Shown: positions 9,101-17,076 of the stretch, in pieces
Layout of the letters: each line of letters begins with the position of its first letter
How positions within the stretch are numbered: position 1 is the stretch's first letter
From: Oscillospiraceae bacterium
GTDB lineage: Bacteria; Bacillota; Clostridia; Oscillospirales; Oscillospiraceae
Direction: 5' to 3'
NCBI GenBank assembly: GCA_017465745.1
Contig: JAFTVM010000006.1
Span: forward strand, 1-64,000
DNA: 64,000 nucleotides
Notes under the pieces: generated by a model
The model's database searches: none
What the model was told of the DNA's origin: nothing
What the model saw: only the letters and a program-made list of their open reading frames with translations
Made by a program: the position numbers and the translations under genes

Positions 9101-9391
9101 CTACTTCTTGAAATAATGGTTAGAAATCAGCATCAGCGCCACAAAGCCGCAAAGCTGGGCGCCCACAGCAAATAGCACCGGAACACCGGCGATGGCGAAT
9201 ACAACGGTACCGCCCAGCGCAAACGGAAGATACATCCGGATGCTTTTCTCAATTTCGAAAGTTTTGCGGTACTTCCACACGCAAAACCAAGCCGCCAGGA
9301 CAGCGGTCAGAATACAGCCCAGAAGCAAAAACGGATCCGTTGCCACCATGGGCATCGTCTCATCCAGGCCAAACACTTCGTCCAGATTCAT
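9101..9391 (-). CDS. Small membrane protein, unknown
   Basis: 96 residues with three predicted membrane helices (about 18-40, 52-70 and 73-92) and a short charged loop (WKYRKTFEIEKSIRMY). Its ATG overlaps the stop of the preceding RDD-family gene by four bases (ATGA), so the two are translationally coupled and probably act together. I do not recognise the family and assign no function. Position between two LacI-type operators suggests sugar-dependent expression. Confidence 0.75.
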   Translation of the reverse strand: MNLDEVFGLDETMPMVATDPFLLLGCILTAVLAAWFCVWKYRKTFEIEKSIRMYLPFALGGTVVFAIAGVPVLFAVGAQLCGFVALMLISNHYFKK

Positions 9392-9822
9392 GATTCTTCC
9401 TCCGGAGCTTCATATTCCCAGCGGAAAATCACCTGCGTGTTTCCCACCATGTCATGCAGGGTTCGTCCGTTGACGAACATCATCACAACGCTGACCGCAC
9501 CGGCGATCCATCCGGCCACAGGGATCAGATACATGGAGCGTACCAGCTCCCGAAGACCAACATACATCATGGTGGCCTTGACACCACTGCGGTCCACAAC
9601 CATCAATTTACCGACCAGCTTCCCCAAAGTGGCTCCCCTGTTGTATTCGATCATCAGCACGCCATATACGGCAAACAACAGACGAAATAGAAAATCCACA
9701 CTGGAGCTGTTCAGCTGCATGATGCCCAGCATTACCAGCTGCACGGGAAGAAGCAGAATCAAGTAATCCGCCAGAGCGCAGCCTAGCCGCATCATTGCTT
9801 TGATTAAGACTCTCTTCTTCAT
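9388..9822 (-). CDS. RDD family membrane protein
   Basis: 144 residues, RDD-family pattern: a first helix after the RLGCALADYLILLLP segment, a second helix near FLFRLLFAVYGVLM, the GATLGKLVGKLMVVDRSG loop typical of the family, and a third helix in LIPVAGWIAGAVSVVMMFV followed by GRTLHDMVGNTQVI. The biochemical role of RDD proteins is mostly unknown; some have been linked to transport or stress. It is the first gene behind the tandem operators at 9863-9891, with a -10-like TACAAT at 9852-9847 on the minus strand, and overlaps the next gene. Confidence 0.85.
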   Translation of the reverse strand: MKKRVLIKAMMRLGCALADYLILLLPVQLVMLGIMQLNSSSVDFLFRLLFAVYGVLMIEYNRGATLGKLVGKLMVVDRSGVKATMMYVGLRELVRSMYLIPVAGWIAGAVSVVMMFVNGRTLHDMVGNTQVIFRWEYEAPEEES

Positions 9823-9862
9823 GGTCTACCTCTGCTTCGGAAATCTATTGTAGAATTCGTAT

Positions 9863-9891
9863 GCAAAAACGTTTTTGCAAAAACGTTTTCG
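9863..9891. promoter_or_regulatory. Tandem overlapping LacI-type operators
   Basis: GCAAAAACGTTTTTGC (9863-9878) is a perfect 16-bp palindrome with a central CG, and a second site GCAAAAACGTTTTCG (9877-9891) overlaps it by two bases. Both match LacI/GalR-family operators and lie just upstream of the -10 box of the RDD gene. Confidence 0.8.
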
Positions 9892-9899
9892 TTATGATT

Positions 9900-9936
9900 A
9901 AAGTAGCATAAATGCGGGCTGTTGTACAGCCCGCAT
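9900..9936 (-). terminator. Terminator of the lacI-like gene
   Basis: ATGCGGGCTGT (9912-9922) pairs with ACAGCCCGCAT around a very short loop. The minus strand continues TTATGCTACTTT. The stem is strong but the T tract weak. Confidence 0.6.
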
Positions 9937-9979
9937 AATTCACAAATAATTAATTTTTGTTTTGGGTAATCTTTCTAAA

Positions 9980-11011
9980 CTACGCTGAAACCCATTGCTT
10001 CGCAGGCGCAGACCCGCGGATCATCAGTCTATACAGCAGTTCTCCGGGAGAACCCACACTCTTCTCCCCCGAGATCTGCTCATAGATCTGGGCGCCGGCC
10101 AAATAGCCCATGGCGTAGAAATCCTGTCGGACTGTGGTCAGTCCCCCATAAACATATTTTGCCGTGGGAATATCGTCAAATCCCACAACCGCAATATCCT
10201 TACCCACCGTCAGACCGGCCTCTTCCACCGCATGGCAGGAGCCAAACGCCATCAGGTCACTGATGCAGAAAATTGCGTCTACCGCCTCATCCTGTTTCAG
10301 CAGATCACGCGTCTGCCGATAAGCCAGATTTTCGTTGAAATGCGCATTTCGTATTCTATCCTGTACAATAGGCATTCCTGCTCTGGTCAGTGCGTTGCAG
10401 TATCCCTGAAAACGGCAGTTGGAAACGTCAACATCGCCTCTGCCTGCAATCAGGGCTATATTTTTTCTTCCGCTGTTGATCAGAAACGTTACCGCCTCAT
10501 CCGCTGCCTGCACATTGTCAACGGTGATATCCAGCACATTGGGATATCCCGTTTCAATATCGATGCATGCGCAGGGAATATCGATTTCTGCAAGTTCGTG
10601 TATGTACGGATCATTCAGGCTGAAGCCGCTGCAGACAAGACCGCTGAGACCCTTTTTCAGGCACAGCCGCTTCAGCGGCGTTTGTTTCTGGGATTTCGAA
10701 TCCGTTGTCAGCAGAACAAATTCAATACCGTTATCCTTGCACGAATGACACATACCACTCAAAAAACCATAGACTGCGCCGCTGGGTTCCTCGGGCTGCA
10801 GTTCGTTGATCAGCAGTCCAATGACAGGCTCCGTGATACCGCCCATGCTCCGGCCGGCCATGTCAGGAACATAGTTCATCTCCCGGACGATCTGCTCGAT
10901 TCTTCTTTTGGTTTCTTCCTTGACATCAGGATAGTTATTCAATGCTTTTGATACTGTAGTGATGGATACGCCCGCAGCTTTTGCCACATCACGAATCGAC
11001 ACACGCTTCAT
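9980..11011 (-). CDS. LacI family transcriptional regulator
   Basis: 343 residues. N-terminal helix-turn-helix RDVAKAAGVSITTVSKALNN with hinge helix (VPDMAGRSMG), then a periplasmic-binding-protein-like effector domain (VIGLLINE..., GLVCSGFSLNDP, VVGFDDIP). It is most likely the local sugar-responsive repressor. Palindromes with a central CG occur before its own gene (11094-11107), before the RDD gene and before the GH65 gene. The effector is unknown. A GGAG site precedes the ATG. It is divergent from the six-hairpin glycosidase gene, whose promoter region holds one of the operators. Confidence 0.92.
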   Translation of the reverse strand: MKRVSIRDVAKAAGVSITTVSKALNNYPDVKEETKRRIEQIVREMNYVPDMAGRSMGGITEPVIGLLINELQPEEPSGAVYGFLSGMCHSCKDNGIEFVLLTTDSKSQKQTPLKRLCLKKGLSGLVCSGFSLNDPYIHELAEIDIPCACIDIETGYPNVLDITVDNVQAADEAVTFLINSGRKNIALIAGRGDVDVSNCRFQGYCNALTRAGMPIVQDRIRNAHFNENLAYRQTRDLLKQDEAVDAIFCISDLMAFGSCHAVEEAGLTVGKDIAVVGFDDIPTAKYVYGGLTTVRQDFYAMGYLAGAQIYEQISGEKSVGSPGELLYRLMIRGSAPAKQWVSA

Positions 11012-11093
11012 ATCGCACTTCTCCTTCTATTTTGCTTTCTTAAGAATGGTAAAAAAAGTATACCACAGTCCATATTCATTTGCAACAAAGAAT

Positions 11094-11107
11094 CGAAAGC
11101 GTTTTCG
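11094..11107. promoter_or_regulatory. LacI-type operator between lacI-like gene and glycosidase gene
   Basis: CGAAAGCGTTTTCG, a near-perfect 14-bp palindrome with the same CGAAA/TTTTCG arms as the sites at 9 kb. It sits in the divergent promoter region and may control both genes. Confidence 0.7.
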
Positions 11108-11174
11108 GATATTTATCATTCCCTGCCCTGTTTGACGATGACAGCCCAAATATATGCATACACTTTGTATTTTT

Positions 11175-11203
11175 TTGCATTCTTTCTGCGGATGTGATAT
11201 GAT
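11175..11203 (+). promoter_or_regulatory. Promoter of the six-hairpin glycosidase gene
   Basis: -35 TTGCAT (11175-11180) and -10 TATGAT (11198-11203, with an upstream TGTGA resembling an extended -10) are 17 bases apart, 36 bases before the ATG. Confidence 0.65.
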
Positions 11204-11238
11204 ACTTGCACAGAAATTCTGCAGGGAGGGCGCCGCAT

Positions 11239-13413
11239 ATGAAAGCATCAAGCAGATGCACCAGACCCCAATATGTATGTTCCAACGAAAAGATCAAGCT
11301 GATCGGCGGCATAGACGGATATTTCCCGGACTTTGGCCATCATCTTGAAAACGAGATGGGCGGTCTGTGGCTTTATCCGCTGAAGCTGCTGGACGGATTC
11401 TGGATGCACTTCACAGATGAGACCGGAAAGCTGGCAGACTGCTGGATGAAGGCAGACGCCTTCGAAAACTTCCCTCAAAAATGCGAATTCAGTTACGGCA
11501 ATGGTCTTGGTCATACACCCGTCACCGCTACAAGAACGGAACTGGCTCCGGAGGGCATCAAAGGCATCATTGTCCGTTATACCTTTGAGAATCACAGCGC
11601 TGAACCTGTTAAATGCGCCACCCGCTTCCTGGCCAGAGTGAATCTTCGTCCCTGCTGGCTTTCCGAAAAAGTGGGACTCTTCGATCATAAGGATGAAGCC
11701 CAATACCTGGCCCAGGAACAGTGTTTCCTGGCCAAAGACAGCGGCAATCCCTGGTACACCGCCATTTCCTGCAGCCCTTACGGAGAACAGATGTGCTGCG
11801 GAGATTTCTTCGGCCCGGAGATCACCAAAGGCAACGGCATCAGCTGTGCCGTGGAACATCACTTTACCCTGGCAGGTCTGGAATCGAAAACCATCACTTT
11901 CTACATTTCCGGTTCCGAACGCAGCGCAGAAGAAGCCCTGGAACAGCTGACACTTCTGAAAGAAAACAGGGACTATGAGGCTGAAAAAACAGCAAAATAC
12001 GATCAGGTCATTGCCCGCTCCAGACTCCAGATCCCGGACAAGCGTTTTCAGGAGATCTTCGACTGGCTCAAAGTACATACCAACTGGCTGATCCTGGATC
12101 AGGATCACGAAGGCCGCGGCCTGATGGCCGGCATTCCCGAATATCCCTGGTGGTTCGGCTGTGACAGCTGCTACGCGCTGCAGGGTGTACTGGCCATGGG
12201 TGATTTTGAGCTGTGCAGAGATACTTTGAAGCTGCTTTGCGATTACTCCGCAAAACACAACGGAAACGGACGGATCGTTCACGAGATCCTCCCCAATGGC
12301 TACTGTCCCAATCCCGGCAACACCCAGGAAACTGCCCATTTCATTTCCACCGTCTGGAAATACTATGAGCTCACCGGCGACTGGAGTCTGGTCCAAGAGA
12401 CATTCCCCTATCTGGAAAAGAGCATCGCCTGGCTGCAGGCCCAGGATGCGGACAACGATCTGTTCCCCAGCGGTTACGGCATCATCGAGATCGCCGGTCT
12501 GAATATGGAAATGATCGATACAGCCGCGTATACCTGTGAAGCTTATGGCTGCTATGCCAAAATGCTGAAAAAGATTGGACGAACGGCCGAATCAGAAAAA
12601 AACTTTGCCCTGTATGAACGCGTCAGAGCAGCTATCAACGAAAACCTCTGGGATGACCGGGCAGGTCTTTACTGCGATGCTTATGCCTCCTACAATACGG
12701 TCAGTCAGAAGCTGAATGTTCTGGAGAAGCTTATCGCCAACTGCGAATCCGAAGAGATCCGATCCTATATCCGCACCCTTCTGGAAGAACGCAGAGATGA
12801 TGGCTGCACCGAAAAGGGATGGCTGCTGAACCGAAACTGGGTCATCAATACCCCCATGGAAACCGGCATTGCGCCGCCGGAGAAAGCAAACCGCGCCCTT
12901 GCCAGAATGCGGCAGAATGATTTCATCGGCCGATACGGCATGTATCTCGATGCTCTGACCCAGCGGTCCGTGATGACCATCAACACCGGCGTGATGGCCG
13001 TGGCCCAGGCCATGTACGGTCACAGTGATGAAGCGCTTCGACTGATTGAGAAGACCTTTGACACCTACTCCATGGCAACGCCGGGTTCCATCTCCGAGAT
13101 GAGTCCGGACTACGGTTGCTTTGTGCAGGCATGGACAGCCTACGGTACCATGGAAACCGTGGTCAGGCATTTCTTCGGTATTCGTCCCAGCGCAAGTGAA
13201 GGCAAAATCGTCATCTCACCCCAGATGCCCGAAAGCTGGGGCAGCGGATGCATCAGCAATGTCCGCGTTCTTGACGGAACCATTGATGTCAGATACGAAA
13301 AGCTGTGCAACCGTATCCGACTGACCATCCGAAACAGCACGTCCTACCCCGTATCTGTGATAGAAAACGGAAATATGTCAAACGAGATTGTCCTGCTGTA
13401 CGATGATCGATAA
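11239..13413 (+). CDS. Six-hairpin (alpha/alpha)6 glycosidase, glycogen-debranching-like
   Basis: 724 residues, soluble, no signal peptide. The N-terminal third is a beta-rich domain with WMHFTDETGKLADCWM. The remainder is an (alpha/alpha)6 barrel like those of amylo-alpha-1,6-glucosidases and GH63/GH15-type enzymes: YPWWFGCDSCYALQG, RIVHEILPNGYCPNPGNTQETAHF, LFPSGYGIIEI, and a C-terminal small beta-domain. Acidic residues in WFGCDS and in the ETGIAPPEKA region are candidate catalytic residues, but I cannot name the family securely. The ATG at 11239 is chosen for its GGAGGG site; an upstream in-frame ATG has none. Operator and position link it to the alpha-glucan locus. Confidence 0.75.
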   Translation: MKASSRCTRPQYVCSNEKIKLIGGIDGYFPDFGHHLENEMGGLWLYPLKLLDGFWMHFTDETGKLADCWMKADAFENFPQKCEFSYGNGLGHTPVTATRTELAPEGIKGIIVRYTFENHSAEPVKCATRFLARVNLRPCWLSEKVGLFDHKDEAQYLAQEQCFLAKDSGNPWYTAISCSPYGEQMCCGDFFGPEITKGNGISCAVEHHFTLAGLESKTITFYISGSERSAEEALEQLTLLKENRDYEAEKTAKYDQVIARSRLQIPDKRFQEIFDWLKVHTNWLILDQDHEGRGLMAGIPEYPWWFGCDSCYALQGVLAMGDFELCRDTLKLLCDYSAKHNGNGRIVHEILPNGYCPNPGNTQETAHFISTVWKYYELTGDWSLVQETFPYLEKSIAWLQAQDADNDLFPSGYGIIEIAGLNMEMIDTAAYTCEAYGCYAKMLKKIGRTAESEKNFALYERVRAAINENLWDDRAGLYCDAYASYNTVSQKLNVLEKLIANCESEEIRSYIRTLLEERRDDGCTEKGWLLNRNWVINTPMETGIAPPEKANRALARMRQNDFIGRYGMYLDALTQRSVMTINTGVMAVAQAMYGHSDEALRLIEKTFDTYSMATPGSISEMSPDYGCFVQAWTAYGTMETVVRHFFGIRPSASEGKIVISPQMPESWGSGCISNVRVLDGTIDVRYEKLCNRIRLTIRNSTSYPVSVIENGNMSNEIVLLYDDR

Positions 13414-13433
13414 ATCCATTCCCAAATAGCGAA

Positions 13434-13467
13434 ACCGCCTGTACGGATCGTGCAGGCGGTCTTTTCT
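13434..13467 (+). terminator. Terminator of the glycosidase gene
   Basis: ACCGCCTGTA pairs with TGCAGGCGGT around a 7-base loop, followed by CTTTTCTT. Confidence 0.85.
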
Positions 13468-13486
13468 TGGAATATCAGCAGATCGA

Positions 13487-13762
13487 TCATGGATAGCTCT
13501 TACGATCGGGCTTGACATTGCAATATTTGTCGCTACAGCAAACCCTTTCGCGCAATAGCAAGCCATGTTTCAACGGTCCCAATCTGTCCCACCCGGAACT
13601 CCCCTTCCCGTTCCAGAACCGCCTCCCGAAACTGGAAAGGGCACCAACCAGTCTGGTGAAGCGAATCTTATTCAGCTCATACGCATTTACCCGCTTCAGA
13701 TCCCTGGCGAAATAGAAATATGGCTCAGGCATTCGCATTCGGCGCACCTGCTCATTTATCAA
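13487..13762 (-). CDS. Doubtful small ORF in the 13.4-13.8 kb gap
   Basis: A 91-codon frame (MINEQVRRMRMPEPYF...) is the only open frame in this 390-base gap. It has no convincing ribosome binding site and I do not recognise the family. Composition (many Arg, Lys and Phe) is compatible with either a decayed gene fragment or chance. Nothing else is visible in the gap apart from the glycosidase terminator. Confidence 0.2.
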   Translation of the reverse strand: MINEQVRRMRMPEPYFYFARDLKRVNAYELNKIRFTRLVGALSSFGRRFWNGKGSSGWDRLGPLKHGLLLRERVCCSDKYCNVKPDRKSYP

Positions 13763-13802
13763 GTATTGAACTATTGTGCACTTACGGCGACTATCCCCCC
13801 TG

Positions 13803-14342
13803 TCAAATCAAATGCTGATATTTCGTTTCTGTCACAATATAGCCCCTCCCGGGCATCGGCTGCCACTGATAGCGATTCCTGTTTTCGCCAGGGAATAAGT
13901 GCTCCATGATAGCTGCGATTACACCCCCGTGGGTGATGACGCAGGTATCCTGACGAATCTGCGAAAAAGCCTGCAGCACACGCCCAGTCATCTGCATACC
14001 GCTTTCGCCGTCGGGGGGAATATTCGCTTCGTTGTCCCCAGTGAGCCAGCGCTGATAATCCGAATCCTCTTTCAGCTCCTCATAGCCGTGCATTTCAAAG
14101 ATTCCGAAGTCCATCTCCCGGAACCGGGGATCGACCTCATACGGAACATCACCGAATAATATATGCAGTGTCTCATTTGTCCGCTTCATGCCGCTGGTCA
14201 GGAAGCGGACATTTTTGATGTCGTAATGCAGCTTTTGAAGTTCTGCTCTGCCGGCGTCTGACAGGGACAGGTCGGTGTTGCCGCAGTAAAGGTGGCGCTC
14301 ATTGGCCTCCGTCTTTCCGTGACGGATCAGATAAATCCTCAT
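13803..14342 (-). CDS. cobC: CobC-like histidine phosphatase (alpha-ribazole phosphatase)
   Basis: 179 residues. The histidine-phosphatase signature LIRHGKTEAN (phospho-accepting His in RHG) is at the N-terminus and the second His is in VITHGGVIAAIM; a conserved EMDFGIFE motif is also present. It overlaps the CobU-like gene by four bases (ATGA) at the end of a cobalamin-salvage gene run, which makes alpha-ribazole 5'-phosphate phosphatase, or the equivalent late phosphatase step, the best reading. As a superfamily it could act on other phosphates; the operon context decides. Confidence 0.82.
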   Translation of the reverse strand: MRIYLIRHGKTEANERHLYCGNTDLSLSDAGRAELQKLHYDIKNVRFLTSGMKRTNETLHILFGDVPYEVDPRFREMDFGIFEMHGYEELKEDSDYQRWLTGDNEANIPPDGESGMQMTGRVLQAFSQIRQDTCVITHGGVIAAIMEHLFPGENRNRYQWQPMPGRGYIVTETKYQHLI

Positions 14343-14701
14343 TTCAACCGCTGCTCCAATCCACAGAAGATTCGGCTGACCTGAGCGGCTTCCCTGCTCA
14401 GATACCGGGCGAGCCTGCCGGTTTTCTGGCGCCAGGCCCGATTCTCTGCCCCCATGGGAACCACACCGCAGAAGATGTCCCGGAGAATCAGGATACAGTC
14501 CTGCCACTCCTCCCGGTGAGCCTGGAAGAAACTGACGGGATCGGGATGGTGATAAGCAAACTCCTCGATGCAATAGATGCACCGCCTGGAGAAATCGATC
14601 TCGCCTCTGGTACAGGTGCATACATCCTCATCGCAGATTTGGAAAGCGGATTTTACGTAGTCCAGCTTACCCTGGTACGCTCCGCCGATAATCAGAATCA
14701 T
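14339..14701 (-). CDS. Short CobU-like protein with degenerate P-loop
   Basis: 120 residues against about 180 for normal CobU. The start MILIIGGAYQGKLDYV is recognisably the CobU P-loop region, but the Ser/Thr after GK is replaced by Leu. The middle is much shortened, with Cys-rich stretches (ICDEDVCTC, CIYCIEEF). The end (DIFCGVVPMGAENRAWRQKTGRLARYLSREAAQVSRIFCGLEQRLK) is the conserved CobU tail. It is translated between CobS and CobC, with AAGGAGG at the start and a 4-base overlap at the end. A full CobU is encoded two genes upstream, so this copy may be a partial-function or regulatory partner. No activity can be assigned. Confidence 0.75.
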   Translation of the reverse strand: MILIIGGAYQGKLDYVKSAFQICDEDVCTCTRGEIDFSRRCIYCIEEFAYHHPDPVSFFQAHREEWQDCILILRDIFCGVVPMGAENRAWRQKTGRLARYLSREAAQVSRIFCGLEQRLK

Positions 14702-14711
14702 ATTGGCCTCC

Positions 14712-15449
14712 TTAAATCAGAGCATAGACCGCAGCGGCACAAAGCTCGCCCATGGTCAGGGCGTAGCCGGAAATGTCGCCGTTCATGCCGTCCAGGGATT
14801 TGTATGCCCGCCGCAGCGCCAGTCCGCAACCGGCAAGGCAGCCAATCAAAGCAAAACCATACTGGCCGCAGACCAGGAAGCCCGCCGCAAGGAAGATGCA
14901 GAGCATGACGGTCAGAACGATGATGTGGGATTTCGGCTTCTTCTGATCCGCATACTGGCTGGTGGACATGGGCTTCAGCCCGGTCACCGCCAGGGCAGAG
15001 CAGCACCGGCTCACCGCCGGGATGAATAACAGGATCATGTAATTGGCATTGTCAGGCGCGGAAGCGAACAGCGCAAACTGCGCCAGCATCAGCAGCACGA
15101 TGCCGATGACCGCAAAGCTGCCCACATGGGAATCCTTCAGGATCTCCCGCCTGCGCTCCAGATCACGCCAGGACTTCACCGCATCGGTCACATCCATGTA
15201 GCCGTCCAGATGGATAAAGCCTGTTGCGATGTAGGGATAGGCACTCAGAACAAGCCCCATCACCAGCGCAGGCAGATCCAGCCATCTGCAAAGCCATGCC
15301 AGTATCGCCCAGATTGCGCCGATCTCCAAACCGACAATGGGCAGAAACAGCAGCATCTTTTCCTTCGCCTTCTCGTCCCAGAGCTGGGGCGCCGGGATGG
15401 CGCAGAACATACTCCGGCACATGGCAAGGGCGTGTAAATATCGCTTCAT
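14712..15449 (-). CDS. cobS: Adenosylcobinamide-GDP ribazoletransferase CobS
   Basis: 245 residues, integral membrane protein with about six helices. CobS motifs are visible: SMFCAIPAP near the start, the GFIHLDGYMDVTDAV segment with the conserved metal-binding acidic residues, GSFAVIG and DGMNGDISGYALT near the end. It joins adenosylcobinamide-GDP to alpha-ribazole(-phosphate) to finish the cobalamin nucleotide loop. Its ATG overlaps the CobU stop by four bases, showing tight co-translation. Confidence 0.95.
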   Translation of the reverse strand: MKRYLHALAMCRSMFCAIPAPQLWDEKAKEKMLLFLPIVGLEIGAIWAILAWLCRWLDLPALVMGLVLSAYPYIATGFIHLDGYMDVTDAVKSWRDLERRREILKDSHVGSFAVIGIVLLMLAQFALFASAPDNANYMILLFIPAVSRCCSALAVTGLKPMSTSQYADQKKPKSHIIVLTVMLCIFLAAGFLVCGQYGFALIGCLAGCGLALRRAYKSLDGMNGDISGYALTMGELCAAAVYALI

Positions 15450-15982
15450 ATACGCAGGTCTCCTTTATGGATGGTCAGCTGCCCGGCCGACACTTCAATG
15501 ACGGTATCGCATATCGCTGCCAGACGGCGGTCAATATCCGCCAGACACTTGCGGTACATTTCGGTGCTTTCAGAATAACGCTCGGAATCGGAATAGATAT
15601 AGTCGCTGACAAAGATCGCGTGGCGAACGGTTTTTGCAAAACGGATCAGTTCATCGGCGCAGCGGTCCGCGGCAGCCAGGTCCATTTCATAGTTTTTCTC
15701 TGCCGGGAACAGGGTGTTTTGGATCAGGGACGTGATATTGTCCACCAAAAACACACCGTCCTTATCCGCAACAGACAGGATATTATAGAAACACTCCACA
15801 GTCTGAAAGCCCATACCGTCACGGTCTTCAATGTGACGGCGGATTCTTTCATGATCTTCCTCCCCGGAAGGAATCATGGTTGCCACATAGTAATGCTTTC
15901 CGCCTTTGGCCAGGGCGACGGCGAGATCCTGAGCCAGGGAAGATTTGCCACTTTTGGCTCCGCCGGAAATAAAGCAGGTCAT
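15446..15982 (-). CDS. cobU: Adenosylcobinamide kinase / guanylyltransferase CobU
   Basis: 178 residues, full length. Intact P-loop ISGGAKSGKSS at the N-terminus, ATMIPSGEEDHERIRRH with the guanylylated-His region, VDNITSLIQN and the VSDYIYSDSERY segment. It phosphorylates adenosylcobinamide and transfers GMP to it. It overlaps both neighbours (cobT and cobS) by four bases. With CobT, CobS and CobC it covers nucleotide-loop assembly from imported cobinamide. No corrin-ring synthesis gene is present in the window. Confidence 0.95.
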   Translation of the reverse strand: MTCFISGGAKSGKSSLAQDLAVALAKGGKHYYVATMIPSGEEDHERIRRHIEDRDGMGFQTVECFYNILSVADKDGVFLVDNITSLIQNTLFPAEKNYEMDLAAADRCADELIRFAKTVRHAIFVSDYIYSDSERYSESTEMYRKCLADIDRRLAAICDTVIEVSAGQLTIHKGDLRI

Positions 15983-17067
15983 TTGGCTCCCTCCACGGTG
16001 AACTTGTCGCCCTGGCGGATCTCGTCCAGGTAGCCGTCATCGATGCCGGCCTGGTCAAATGTTGCCATGTCATTGATGACGGCGCAGGCGGCGCTCAGAA
16101 CCTCGAAGGCCAGCGGGCAGCCGCTTCCCTCTCCCAGCCGCATACCCAGCAGGAACAGGGGCTGAAGCCCCATGGCATCCATTGCGAGCTTGTAGCCGAT
16201 CTCATAGGAGGCATGGCTGGGGATCAGGAAGCCGCCCACATTGGGACAGAGCTTCCAGGCGCACAGGGCGGCAACGGCGGAAATGAAGCCGTCGATGACC
16301 ACCGGACGGCGTGTCGCCGCCGCGCCGATGAAAGCACCGCACATGGCAGCAATGTCAAAGCCGCCCACCTTGGAAAGTACATCGATCACATCGTTTTTAT
16401 CGGGCTGATTGACTGCGATTGCCTGACGGATCACTGCTTTCTTTTTCCGGAAGCTGTCGTCCGTAATGCCGCCGCCCCGCCCCGTCACTTCCTCCACATC
16501 TGCATCCAGCAGGACGGAGAGCACTGCGGAGGAAGTCGTGGTGTTGCCGATGCCCATTTCACCAATGCCGATGACATCTGCATCGGTGTTTTGAGCCAGT
16601 TCCATGCCGGTGCGGATCGCCTGCTGCGCCTGTTCTCTGGTCATGGCAGGACCAACAGCAATATTCTGTGTACCACAGGCGATCTTGCGGTTCAGCACAG
16701 CAGATTCTTTTATGTCCCCATTGACTCCCACATCACAGACGGTGATACCGCAGCCAAAATGCTTACAAAGTGTGGAAGCACCGGTCTTTTGCCTTGTCAG
16801 GTTGATGGTCTGCATCAGGGTTACGGACTGGGGCGCACTGGATACACCCTCCGCCACCACGCCATTATCCGCGGCAAACACCAGCAGATGTTTTTTCTCG
16901 ATTTTATTATGGACCTTTCCGGTGATGCCTGCCAGCTGGATGGATAAATCCTCCAGCCGTCCAAGGCTTCCGGGGGGCTTGGCCAGCTGCGCCTGCCGCT
17001 GACGGGCTGCATCCATGGCAGTTTGATCCAGGGGCTTCACAGCCGAAATAAACACATTCAAATCCAT
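15979..17067 (-). CDS. cobT: Nicotinate-nucleotide--dimethylbenzimidazole phosphoribosyltransferase CobT
   Basis: 362 residues. CobT motifs: AKPPGSLGRLEDLSIQLAG, FAADNGVVAEGVS, GEMGIGNTTTSSA, GRGGGI and the C-terminal IPSHASYEIG box that carries the catalytic glutamate. It makes alpha-ribazole phosphate from a lower-ligand base and nicotinate mononucleotide. Two ATGs are adjacent (17070 and 17067); I chose the second because the AGGAG spacing is better. It ends in a 4-base overlap with cobU. Confidence 0.95.
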   Translation of the reverse strand: MDLNVFISAVKPLDQTAMDAARQRQAQLAKPPGSLGRLEDLSIQLAGITGKVHNKIEKKHLLVFAADNGVVAEGVSSAPQSVTLMQTINLTRQKTGASTLCKHFGCGITVCDVGVNGDIKESAVLNRKIACGTQNIAVGPAMTREQAQQAIRTGMELAQNTDADVIGIGEMGIGNTTTSSAVLSVLLDADVEEVTGRGGGITDDSFRKKKAVIRQAIAVNQPDKNDVIDVLSKVGGFDIAAMCGAFIGAAATRRPVVIDGFISAVAALCAWKLCPNVGGFLIPSHASYEIGYKLAMDAMGLQPLFLLGMRLGEGSGCPLAFEVLSAACAVINDMATFDQAGIDDGYLDEIRQGDKFTVEGAK

Positions 17068-17076
17068 CATATCTCC

